From the NCBI GenBank assembly GCA_015680905.1, contig CM027377.1, forward strand, positions 54,643,501 through 54,707,500: a stretch of DNA of 64,000 nucleotides. Reading direction: 5' to 3'. The translations under genes were made by a program, and so were the position numbers. Within the stretch, counting starts at the first letter, position 1; the number at the start of each line of letters is the position of its first letter. The notes under the pieces were generated by a model that was not told the DNA's origin, did not search any database, and saw only the letters and a program-made list of their open reading frames with translations. This stretch comes from Coptis chinensis (lineage: Eukaryota > Streptophyta > Magnoliopsida > Ranunculales > Ranunculaceae). This document shows positions 23,338 through 34,171 of the stretch, in pieces.

Positions 23338-23800
23338 AGAATTATTATGCCATGACATTCTCTACCCCTTGACTGAATAAGTTGATAGTGAAGAGAAACA
23401 AATCGTAGTCTGTAACTCGGGCCTCAGATGGATTCTCTATAAGAAACTTAGTTTTCATCTTGTGGGAAAGGTCGTCACATATATTAACTGCAAATCTGTT
23501 CCACAATACTTCTGGACCCGTTGGAGAGCACTCTATTAGGATAATGTTGAACAATCGACGCAGCTGATACCCAGTTCGCATGCAAGATGCCTCCTGCAAA
23601 CATTGGTTCCACTCTTCAACATCTTCCAATAGACCTCATGCAATACATGCTGCCTTAAATGTACCGTACGAACACTATCCACCAATTTAAGTGACTCGAA
23701 TGATGTGGGCCCTTTAACAACGGTTAACAGCATGTAGATAAAAATGCTCCCCGACATTAGGTTTTTCAAAAAACATTAGGCCAATAGCAAAACAGCTATC
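23338..23800 (-). pseudogene. Helitron helicase (Pif1-like region) fragment
   Basis: On the minus strand, frames give a region with LLTVVKGPTSFESLK (23769-23640 region), followed after a frame change and a stop by EEWNQCLQEAS, TGYQLRRLF, GPEVLWNRF and NICDDLSHK (23629-23345). This order and these motifs are those of the segment of plant Helitron Rep/helicase proteins around the start of the Pif1-like helicase. Neither the upstream Rep domain nor the helicase Walker motifs are present. The fragment contains at least two frame changes and one stop. It has the same orientation as the Helitron 3' end at 18730 and lies about 280 bp downstream of promoter-like module copy c. Confidence 0.72.
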
Positions 23801-23989
23801 TCGACACCTAGGTGCCCATCTTTTGAAGTGGGAGTTGACCCAACAGATGTTGCCACGGCCAACAGATGTAGTTACTTGTTAGTGTCTTGTTATAGATTAT
23901 TTGATGTGTTTGATTGGTAATTAATATCTAATCTACCGCTGGGGAGAAGTAACTGCCTTAATGGCGAAAGTGATAACCAAGGGTTTGCA

Positions 23990-24088
23990 CATGAAGGTTT
24001 TCACAATTAAGACATTTAATTAATTTCTAATCCAACGTGGTGGTATGGTGACCCTCGATTTATACCCTCTGAAATCGAATCCCAACCG
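23990..24088 (-). promoter_or_regulatory. Promoter-like module, copy c
   Basis: Minus strand: CGGTTGGGATTCGATTTCAG, AGGGTATAAATCGAGGGTCA, a spacer with AATTAATTAAATGTC, and AAAACCTTCATGTGCAAACC. The stretch that follows (GGTTATCACTTTCGCCATTA) is shared with the sequence after the partial module at 22252. Confidence 0.5.
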
Positions 24089-24099
24089 CGAGTCAGGAA

Positions 24100-26740
24100 A
24101 TCCCCTAAGAAATCTTTAGTAATAGCTACTGGCTTTCAAGGCCAATAGATGTTGCCACGGGTTTACACCCTACTTATTACATGTTATATTTCAAGTTCAC
24201 GCAATAAGCAATAGTGTATTAGAAGAAATTTGATGAACAGTGTATTAGAAGAAATTTGATACTCTATGACTGGAACACTATAAGCGATAGTTCTACCATC
24301 CAAGTTAATGTCAATTATATTAGTCTGTGTTCAAGATTTCAACGAATTTGAATTGACTTGACAAATACAACAAAAATACAATGCAAATATGAGGTCAATC
24401 TTACCAATCATTGCGCAATGAACGAACAACATGTACATCAAAACCTTCAAGACCCACTGCCATCTAAACCTACATTAATCTAAAAATATTAGACCTATCA
24501 TGTTGTGCTAGTTGATATTGCATTAATAACCTAATTTGGCAAACGAACCACACATTGCAATGATATAGGGGAACCTCACCTCAAAATAATTGATTTTCCA
24601 GGACCACACGTACATATCACTGAAAAATTACTGGACTAATAGTAAAGGTGGGAAGAACAATCTAAAAGAAAAAAGGTCGCCTTTGAACACACATAAAGGC
24701 AAACAAAGTAGGAAGTTGTTAGAAAATCAATTGAATATATTATAGTATGCAATACCATCTAGCATCTACATATACATTAAATTACACAATGACCTAAGTA
24801 TGCAAAACCTACATACACATTGCACAGTGCGCAATGACATAAATCTAGACATTTATTTCATTAGCGGTAACCCATGCATAGCAACGCTGCTCAAAATATA
24901 ATGTGGTGTAGCTCAACAGAGCTGCAGTGGCAATGGCAGATTTTACTATGAACAAAGTCTATGGCTGATGTTTAAAGTAATATAACTTAAATCTCTTCTT
25001 CAAGTGTAAAGACAATAAGTTGTGTTAGGAGGGATGGGGAAAAACCAAAGGAGTGCACTTTATTCTTAGATAGCACATACTGGTTAAATATGCCAATTTT
25101 AAATGCTCATACACCTATTTTGAATTCCTGAGGTGAGCATTTAATCAAAGGAAGAACTTGTGAAAGTACAGTATTACCACATTCATTCTAAAATAAAATA
25201 ATGGAGTAATCGATCACTTCTAGAACACATGAAGTCAGGCATTTAAGTAATAATGAAAAATATAATAGTGAATCCTTTTTATGTGATGCACACCCAATTG
25301 CTTTTCTAAATAGAAGAGGACTGAACCACGAATGCCTTTGTTGTCTACATGTCTGGGGTATTACTTTAGTTCATCCCTTTGATATTTGACAATTCCAAAT
25401 CAAGATCCATAAGGTCAAATATGAACACATTTGAGGCTCACATTTTTTTTTTTATAGGTAAGCAAATATTTTTTAGGTGATGATCTCATATATGAATTTG
25501 TTCGGCCTCCATTTGAGGTTTACAACAATCATTGAGGAATGAAAAAATACATTGAGAAACAACTGAACGGTGGTCAAACTCTCAGAGAGTAATAAATGTT
25601 TCAAACTTTTTCTGCATGATTACTTGAATCACAAAACATGCAACTCCCTTAAATTAAAATAATGAGCTTTAAAATTCAAAAAATTAGCTATATATTGCTT
25701 TTTTATCTACGTTTAGCTAGCGTGTAATGTCTAAATAAGGAAATGAGCAGTGGCCAAAAGAAGCTTCCACGGTTTATACCTTACTTCCAATTTCATCTAT
25801 GTTTGCCCTTTCATCTATTATCTCCAATCAACTTGCACAATAGGCAGATGAGCAGCCTTCAACAAATAAATCAGATAAATGAGTATTTGAAGGAATTTGA
25901 TATTGGACCACTGATTTATATTAGATAGATGTTACGATTCATTTACAATACAAATATAGCCAAGAACGCAAGTGCACAAACGATCTTACTAATTTTTCTG
26001 AGGTAAAGATAACACATCAAATCCAACTGCCTTAGTAATCTGTATCCATAAAAAATATTTAAAATTAGACCTATAGCAGTGTGACAATGAAACAAATCGA
26101 AGTATTAAAGGATGTTGAAAAATGCATTGAAGAAAACTTTTGTAGACACTAAGAACAATTTAACACAAATTCAAAAAAAAAAAAAAAATTGAGAGATGCA
26201 AACCATAATTATATACAAAAGTAGAAGGCATAATACAAAATCAAAGTAACCGCTACCAAATGTAGAATAAGATTGTACCAATTTCCCAAACTCATTAACC
26301 TGCACTAGATTGCCAAAAGTAAGAATTAAAAAATAAATTAGTGTGCAACCCAATCAAATAATCAAAAGAAAAGTTTGAATAAACTTACTTAGAGGCAGAA
26401 TCAAACATAAATATTTGCTCTAAAAAGAACCCATTGAAGTCTGTAGAAATTTCCTCCGAATTTATACTTGACTGAACAAAGTCCATTGATTATCTATCTG
26501 CCTACATAAGTTAACGGGGAAACATGACAAATATAAAATGATGAAGGGGAAGGGGTTTGAGAACCAAATAATCATTGGTGACCCCAGAGGAAGATAGAGA
26601 AAGCAATGGGTTAAACTACCTGATAAATCTCCAATTTCATAGATTTCTTCGTGGTTAGATGCTTTAGTGAATAAGCGAACATGTTTCATGAAGACAGATA
26701 AAGAAAGTGATTTGGAGAACTGAAAGGGTTGTAATGCTTG
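24100..26740. other. No gene recognised
   Basis: AT-rich, intron-like sequence. ORFs such as 25743-25928 (+) and 26171-26353 (-) are short and without a known domain. Probably interior of the Helitron-related mosaic. Confidence 0.4.
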
Positions 26741-26773
26741 GAAATGGAAGGTTTTGAAATTTTTAATCCTCAT
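26462..26773 (-). other. Possible captured first exon
   Basis: A minus-strand frame opens with ATGAGGATTAAAAATTTC at 26773 and runs about 52 codons to GGAGATTTATCAG followed by GTAGTT, a usable splice donor. It starts just after a partial promoter-like module (26743-26828). The encoded residues (KHVRLFTKASNHEEIYEIG) do not match a family I know. The remainder of the ORF is intron-like. This may be an exon fragment or chance. Confidence 0.25.
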
Positions 26774-26827
26774 TATATCCTAATTAATTACTCATTAATT
26801 CTTTAGGTTTCTAATCTTGCACACACT

Positions 26828-27083
26828 CATTAATTCTTTAGTTTTCTAATCCTACACACACTGTAATCAAGGCATTTAAGTGCGTCTCTTAATCATCCTA
26901 GTAGGGACTTCAAGTGTTAACAATGTCAATTAATAGGAGATCAGATCATTATGTCATAATTAATTACTCATTAATTCTTTAGTTTTCTAATCCTACACAC
27001 ACTGTAATCAAGGCATTTAAGTGCGTCACTTCATCATCCTATTAGGGACTTCAAGTGTTAACAATGTCAATTAATAGGAGATC
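26828..27083. repeat. Tandem duplication, 115-bp unit, 141-bp period
   Basis: The stretch CATTAATTCTTTAGTTTTCT...AATTAATAGGAGATC occurs at 26828-26942 and again at 26969-27083 with only a few differences (TCTCTTAATC against TCACTTCATC). No coding content. Confidence 0.8.
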
Positions 27084-27831
27084 GGAGATCGACTAAGCAA
27101 TATATTTAATAATGTAAGTGTGAATAAACTCACACTTCAACGGTCTAAAATGCCAGAAAGAAAAATATAAATAAGAACTACATAAAAGTAAAAAATGTCC
27201 AAATCATGTACTTACTAACACACCACAAACAAAAAAAAAAAACAATGGAAAATAATATTCATTTATCATAGTACATGGATGCAAACACCCTTGTCTTTTG
27301 CATGAGTGAGGACTATAATTTTATTTTCTAGTTATTCGGTGAAAATAAAAAAATCAACAAATGAATCAATCAAATGCCAGATCAATTGCATAAAAAAGGA
27401 TTGTTCAGAACTTGGATATAGGCCTAAATTGATGTTAGGCCTAAAGTATTTGTATCTCGAGTCGCCACACTTAATATGATAGAAAAAATCGATTGCTCAA
27501 AGAATTCAAAGAATTCTAAATGGCCAAAGAACAGGCCATAGGACAACTCAAAGCGATTCGGCATAGATGATCAACATTGTCAAAATACATAAAACCAAAA
27601 ATGAAATAGAAAAATTACCTTAAGCTAGCCCGCCGATCGTTAATGGAAAAAATTTGTCAAAGAAAAGAGAAGAAGACCGATGGGATCAACCTGGATTACT
27701 CTTAATCATAATTGAGAGATGAGGAGTTGCTTGCTTCTTTTTCTTTTTTTAGAGCGACGAAGGCTTTGTAACTTTAACTCTAATCGTGCCTGACATTTAA
27801 TGGTGAGACCAAGTAGGAGAGATTTTGCACA

Positions 27832-27918
27832 CGAAGGGTTTTCACAATTAAGAATTTTATTTATTGCCTGAGGCATTGTGACCCTCGATTTATCCACCGT
27901 TAGACTTAATCCTAGCCT
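27832..27918 (-). promoter_or_regulatory. Promoter-like module, copy d
   Basis: Minus strand: GGCTAGGATTAAGTCTAACG, GTGGATAAATCGAGGGTCAC, and AATTGTGAAAACCCTTCGTG. It abuts the end of the Microspherule-like gene fragment at about 27923, so that fragment runs straight into the module. Downstream a possible 5' splice site (CTTAAG followed by GTAATT) lies near 27620. Confidence 0.55.
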
Positions 27919-27922
27919 CAGG

Positions 27923-29334
27923 AAACTAAGCTGTTTTGTTAATTCTCCAGAACATGGAATGTTAGGAATCACCGGACCTGATTCTAGAACTACAGATGCT
28001 TGAGTTTGAGTGATGCCAGGAATATCTTCTTGATGAACATCAATGGGTGAATTAAGCAAAATCAAACTTAGGCCATCAAGGCAAGACCTATCCATGATGT
28101 CCTTCCCATCATCATCTATGAAGAGAAGTACCTCCTCATTTGTGAAGTTCAAGAGAGAATTTGAATAATCCATGAAGTCACCTTCAGACATTATTCTTGA
28201 ATTCTTCAGTCCATCATCAGACATTCTTTCTTCCAAGTGGGCATCTCAATGGACAACACCGTATCCAGACGAACTTACCTGCTTAGCATTGTCAACAGAG
28301 CATACTATTGTGGGCTTGTGGCTCTTGCACCCATTATCTTTGTCATCAAGGTTGTCATTAGTCATAATTGATGGCATGGAAATGTTGTCCATTGTTCTCC
28401 AGATGGGCATTGTAGGAATTGGAGATGAAAATTCCATCTGGTGAAATGTAGCGGTACAATCTGAAACTGGTGAACTGAAGCCCTTACTTTGGACAAATCT
28501 AGCAAGTATAGGGTTGTCACTTACTGGATTAAATTCAGATGATGATTTTGTAGTTGGATCAGCATTTTCAAAGAGGTTGCTCCCTGGGAGTAGCTGAGGT
28601 GGTCCTATTTCCTAAACGTGTGAGATAGTCTCAAAAACGGACAAATTCTCTCCAAGAATATTCATATTATTATGCATATTGCCATGCTCAAAAGAATGTG
28701 GCACATTGCATCCAATGGCTTCATTCATTACCTGAGACATGGGGTACATTGTCCGCAAATTCGTATAAGCAGTTCCTATCCATTATTCCAACTGGAATCC
28801 CGCCTACATGCAAGTCCTGGTGTCCACTATGAAAAGCATGGGCAACACCTTGATCACTCTTTTCTGCATTGTCAGGCCTCACAACTTGTTGGTAACCATG
28901 ATCAAGTATATCAAAGTTTGTATCATGAAGATCAAAATGATCATCAACATGGGCTCCCACCATGCAATCTCCAAAATGATCGTGAACTATTATTACCTGA
29001 TCCCCGCATCCACTTTCAGTACCAGAGCATGTATGAAGAAAGCTTAAATCAACATTGCTGAAAGGTTCATTACGAATTCGTTTCCTCATTGCATAATAGT
29101 GGCTATGAATGCTTTCTTTCCTTTTCACAGGAGTTCCATTTCCTTTAAAATCGCACAATTTGTTAGATTCTGATGACTGATCGGATACAAAAAGTTCAAG
29201 CTCAACCATGGAAGCCGAAGCTGGTCTAGAAGTATCCGGATCATAAAGAAGAGCAAGCCACCGGTTCTGAAGTTCCTGAATAGTAAATCGTCTAGAAAAT
29301 CTCACTGCACCTTTTTGCAAGTGCCTCCAAAGAG
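27923..29334 (-). pseudogene. Fragment of a Microspherule-protein-1/FHA-type gene
   Basis: Plant homologues of human MCRS1 are nuclear proteins with an N-terminal MCRS_N domain and a C-terminal FHA domain. Here exon 1 (about 29334-28732) encodes KGAVRFSRRFTIQELQNRW and LLYDPD, the MCRS_N signature. Exon 2 (28604-28279) starts after AATAG and joins exon 1 in phase to give SGPPQLLPG; it includes MPIWRTMDNIS. A third block (about 28213-27923) has SNSLLNFTNEE and GLSLILLNSP. Exon donors are CTCAG|GTAATG and AGCAG|GTAAGT. The FHA domain is missing, as is the first exon. One extra A in the run before GGTGCA (29300-29310) throws the expected ASLEALAK frame off. The second intron is only about 60 bp and lacks an in-phase acceptor. 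I conclude it is a captured or duplicated, non-functional piece. Confidence 0.72.
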
Positions 29335-29456
29335 GCACCGTAAACTCAACACAAAAAGAAAATACTCGATAAGTAAAAATCTAGTAACAAAGAAACACAG
29401 AGTAGAAAACATATAACGCCATTCGGACAACAAGATGCAGTCCAACAAAGATCAAT

Positions 29457-30723
29457 TAGGGGTGGGCAATGGGCGGGTCGGGCTAGCCCGGCCCTAAACA
29501 TTTAAAGCCCTTCAGATATTAAGGTCGGTCGGCCCTACCTAAAGTCGACATAGGGCGGTTCGGCCGGGTCACAAGTCTAAACCTCAAGCCCGACCACGAC
29601 CCTAGCCCTCTTTAAAGGCTTTAGGGTTAGGGCTTTAGGGCCTATATATTTTTTTTTTTTTACTACATCAGTTTTAAAACTCATTTATATTACAAAAAAT
29701 GTACAATAATCTACAAACTCAAAGTCCAACCAATCTAGTAATAATCATGTATAAGTCCAAAAATTTAAAATGCACATCCACAATCTAATGAACTGAAGTA
29801 CATCGAGAGTTCGGAATTTGTTCTTCCTTGTACTCAAACCTCACTAAAATTACATTTAACATTGAAATACATAGACAAATAATTATATTATCATTTTAAA
29901 GGAAGAAGTAATAGATATAAAGAAGAAACATAATAGTTTTGGTTAAGGGTTATGGAAGTTGTTAAATTATTTGTAATATCATAAATTATTTCTATAATAG
30001 ATTCAAACAAATATAATATTACCTTTCTTCTAATTTAAAAGTGATTCAAACTTTGTATATGAAAATGAAAATATTGGCTTTTGAACAAGTGATGGAGAAA
30101 GGTTTGAGATTATAAATGTCATTTTTCTGACAAAGGTTGTTTTTGGTTTCTATGTTACAAAATGTCTGCTCTGTATTTTGCTTTAATGGTGTGGAAGGAA
30201 ACCTTTAGTTTTAGACTTGGCTTGGATGTGAATAAAAATATAATTTATAAGAAATAAGTGAGAAAAGAAATTGAGAATAATAAGTTATGGACTTTGACTT
30301 GATGATCAAAGGAATAAAGTCTTATTTTTTTATTAGGCTAGTGCTCATTGTTCTTCATGGTCGCTAAGTTGACAAGTTTTTGTTATATAAAACAAGTTAT
30401 TGGAAGTACCCTTGGGTGTAAGTGATAAATTACAAAGGACAATGTTATTTTAATTGAAAATATTTAACAAAGAGTTGGACAATTATGGTATGTGTATTTA
30501 TAGTGAAAGTATGAAACAGGGCCGGTTAGGGCTTGATTAGGGCTTGGTTAAGGTCGGGCCTATGTTTTAGAATCTTAGCCCTAGCCCTGCCCTAGAAGGC
30601 ATTAGGGCCGGCCCGGCCCGGCCCTAAACTCTGTGAGGGCTTTAGTTGTGAGGGCTTTATAGGGCTTAGGGTCGGGTCGGTCAGGGCCGGGTTAGGGTCG
30701 TTAGGGCCAAATTCCCACCCCTA
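29457..30723. mobile_element. Nonautonomous hAT-type DNA transposon
   Basis: 1267 bp with inverted termini: the left end is TAGGGGTGGGCAATGGGC and the right end reads TAGGGGTGGGAATTTGGC on the minus strand, 10 perfect bases then a weaker match. The 8 bases outside are AGATCAAT and GCATCAAT, six of eight alike, as expected for an aged 8-bp hAT target duplication. About 190 bases at each end are extremely GC-rich with repeated GGGCCGG and CCCTAA words; the core is AT-rich and has no transposase ORF. It sits 123 bp upstream of the Microspherule-like exon 1, in what would be its intron. Confidence 0.8.
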
Positions 30724-30731
30724 GCATCAAT

Positions 30732-31221
30732 CACTTGTTTTTAAAACTGACCATACTTATACTAATACCAAATCACTAACAGTACGTAAGACCACAAAAG
30801 AAACGTTTTAATATAACACGAACTTCTCTCTGCAAATTATCACTAACACTTTATTACAGTCACCCATTGTCACCAAGTACTACGTTTTTCTGAAAAAGAC
30901 TCGTTAATTGTTGGCCATATGTGTGCCATAAAGCCATGACTGGAAATGAAATTCTCAAAGACTCCCATTCTGAGTCATATGCTATCAATCAAGAAGAAGA
31001 AGAAGTGAAACTGGTTCGTACCACTTTAAAAAAAACAAAAAATGAAAAATTGAGAAACTTACATGTGACTTGCGAGAGTACCGAGCACGCAAGGAAAAAA
31101 GTGTTTTTTTTTTTTGTTAAATGAAGTTGTAGAGAGAGAGAGAACGAAGAGAACCAAAAGGTTTTCAATGGTTTTCTAATCCCACAAAACACGGTCTTCG
31201 AGTCTCCCAATTGTGGTTTAA
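30732..31221 (-). other. Possible 5' exon and intron of a chimeric transcript
   Basis: On the minus strand, just after promoter-like module copy e, there is CTCTCTCTCTCTACAACTTC (near 31140) and then, near 31075, a perfect donor CACAT|GTAAGT. This would make a leader exon whose next downstream exon is the Microspherule-like fragment, with the hAT element in the intron. No protein-coding evidence; an inference from splice-like signals. Confidence 0.3.
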
Positions 31222-31344
31222 GTACGGAGAAACGAAGAGTTTTTTTGTTTAATTTTAGAATTAATGATTTAATTAATTTATGCTGCCATCGTGGCACTCG
31301 TCCCAACCGTCGATTTATCCACCCTTAGATTGAATCTCAAAGCG
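31222..31344 (-). promoter_or_regulatory. Promoter-like module, copy e
   Basis: Minus strand: TGAGATTCAATCTAAGGGTG, GATAAATCGACGGTTGGGAC, GAGTGCCACGATGGCAGCAT, an AATTAATTAAATC spacer, AATTAAACAAAAAAACTCTT and CGTTTCTCCGTACTT. It closely parallels copy b. It is the right-most copy and may lie near the right end of the Helitron-related block. Confidence 0.5.
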
Positions 31345-33960
31345 ATTGTTTTGTTAAGTTGATGGATCATTCTCCATATATAAAACCCGACTCTTAGAAG
31401 GATGTCCTTAAACGGACTCAACCTAAATATTGAAAAAATCGCGAAATATATTCTCACAAAATCTAGTGCTCGGTCCCCAAAACCCCAAAACTCTCACTCG
31501 TAATTTCTCTTTCTCTATCTTATTCCTCTCTCCTATTCTCCCTCCAAACAATACATGACTCTCTTTCCCTCTCTCCCTCCCTCATGGAACTCTCTTTCTC
31601 TCCTGGTTTCTCATCTTATAGCAAGCCTAAACAAAAAAGAGAGGCAAAACACAAGCTTTGCAAATATTTGGTTACATGCGAGTTTTTTTTAGCAATATCT
31701 ATTATACATTGCATCTTCGAAAAAACCAATTGTTAGTGCTTGTTCGTGCTTGCATTTCATGGTTACATATATTTGTTCATAATCTAAATCTTCACTTGTT
31801 AGAGATGTGTTCCTACTTGCTATGATTTAGACTTCTTATCTAATAGTGACTTAATGTTTTCAATTATCCATTTCTAAGCACATCATATACCTTAAACTAT
31901 GCTAAAAACAAATCATTTCCAAGATTTGAAATGCATGTTATTTGTAATAGCTTTGCATCACTTTTAAATTCATAAATTTACTATGGGTAATTGCTTTTTG
32001 CAACATTATTTAATGCAAATTTGCACAGAAGACAACTTAAATCACGCACTTGAAGTTGCTAAAAGCATAAAAAAGAAATAAAATATAAACTAAATATGTA
32101 AATTAGAAAGCAAGGTCAGCACTTATTTTGCAGGTGATCGAATAATTTTGATAAGTACAATTTTTGCAGGTGTCAAAGAAATGTTGGCTTGCTTTAAATG
32201 AAAGAGAGAAAAAATTAATGGGAGAGACAACAGTCGAAGAAATGGAAATGAAGAGATTGAACAACTAAAAGTGTAATTTGAAAAACACATGTGGCTAGAA
32301 CAACTCATAGTGACTCAAATAAATATGGAGTTGGAAAAAAAAAAAAATAGAGGGGTCAGTAGATGAGTTGAACATTAGAGAAGACATGGATAATGGAATT
32401 TTGTCTAATGATATGGTCAAGAAAGAGAAACAAAGTTTATTGTCTAAGACAACATGTAGACAAAGTTTATTCGGGCTCAAAAAGTAAAAAGTAAAAAGTA
32501 AAAAGTAAAAAGCCCGAGGGACAGAGAGAAAGTTGATTCAATTCATTTTTTTGGCAACAATTATTTTTCCTGAGTAACTTAATTATTTATGCACATTGAC
32601 GAAGAGGAAATCATGGATATTTTGGATAAAAGGTCACTTTTGTCCTTTCAACAGTAAAAAGCCACAATTATTGTGGATAAACGAAATGACTATCCAGAAA
32701 AGAGTATTTCCTTTGTATAGTAGAATAGAAAATTCAAAATTTAGATTAAATGGTAAAAAAAATATGATTAATAAATTAAATTAGAGCCATGTCTTTTGTA
32801 AATGTCTATTTTTATCCCGGAGAATTAACATGACATCACACTGAGGGTATTTATAACTTAACTCTGATTTAGATGAAGAAAGGAGATGGTTTTGGTTGAT
32901 GAAAGTGGCTACTATTCATGAATAAGAAGATGTCTACGTATCTAGCACTGTATGAGTGAGACTAGAATCAAGTCAACGTAGTTCTGAGTTTACTTTTATA
33001 AAGATCGTAAGCAAGCAATTGGTAGAACACGTGTAGTGATATGGACATATGTGCTGCTAGGATGAGCAATACGTCCTCACTAGTTGCACGTGTGTGGTGG
33101 CCCTGAGCACTAGACCATTTGAGCTGACATAGAGGGAGAGTTCGGTTAAGGATGTAATGATGGTGAGAGTGTGGCTAAGGTTGTAATGATGGTACTAATT
33201 TGAGCATTATGGCGGGTAAAAGCTCGTTGCTAATGATAAAGAGTGACAGATAATGATGCCAAGAGACGAAGTCGAGTGACGAGTCATCAATACTGATCTG
33301 ATATCGATTAAGTCGTTGATACTTTGACGAATGTGTTGGTCATTGAGTCTGACGAGTGTGCGAATGTTTAGAGTCGAGCCAGTGGAATCGTTGTATATAG
33401 ACTGCGTGCACATCACGTGTTTGCTTGATAGTACGGCGCAAGTTTCTCTTTTCAATCCCTACTATAACAAGGACGATAATATTGGTATCCACTACAAATA
33501 AAGCCGATCTAGTGAACGTGTAGGATACTGTGTAACACTAGAAAGAAAATGATGGATGCTCAATACACTAGGACATTTATATCGGTCTTGACAAGGATTG
33601 GTGACCATCTCTATGGTTCCGGATTCGCTCTGTTCAATCCACAATACGGAATGTCGACCTCCAGACTTATATCAGAATTCTGTAGAAAATTTCAGTCAAT
33701 TCCGAATTCCCGGACTAGGACTGTGGTGGGTACCAAGCTTGCTGGGAGACACTGCCCCATGTGAAACTCGCTAAACAGCTGGACTAAAGGACGCCTACGT
33801 GGCTGCACGCGTAACGTAAGCATCCCGTAATATTCCAGTACTACTAGACTACTAGTCTCTTTATTCATCTTATTATTAAGTCAGCCGTTACCAAAATTTG
33901 AGCTTGACATCTGCGCACTAATATTAGACCCCATCAGTTTTTTTTTGTCCACACTCCACA
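31345..33960. other. Intergenic sequence left of the VQ gene
   Basis: No convincing gene. There is a pyrimidine-rich CTCTCTCTTTC zone near 31500-31610, a GTAAAAA repeat at about 32480-32512, and several short ORFs without domains, such as 33549-33764 (+). The last few hundred bases are presumably the promoter region of the gene at 34172. Confidence 0.45.
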
Positions 33961-34171
33961 CCAAACAAAAGAAAAAAAAAAGTCAATCCCCTTTCTCTCT
34001 CTCTCATCTCGAACACCAGGTCCTAGGGTTTCTGATTAAATCAATACGAAACTAATTTCAATCTCTTTCAGTTAAGAAAGCTGATAGTATACGAGGTATG
34101 GTCTTCTTCTGTTTCAGTTTAGTGATGTTGAGTTGATTTGTTGGAGGTAGATTTGGTTTTTTCTTGTTAAG

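Noticed and set aside
28672..29061. Plus-strand ORFs over the Microspherule-like exon 1
   Set aside because: They are antisense shadows; the minus strand carries the recognisable domain and splice sites.
18730..31344. Calling the whole 12.6-kb block a single Helitron
   Set aside because: Only the 3' end is visible; without a 5' end the right boundary is guesswork, so the parts are listed separately.
33549..33764. 71-residue + ORF
   Set aside because: No domain, no splice or promoter context; about what chance gives here.
33850..33885. Possible Helitron 5' terminus at ACTACTAGACTACTAGTCTC
   Set aside because: No TC start after an A in the right orientation, and nothing links it to the 18730 end.
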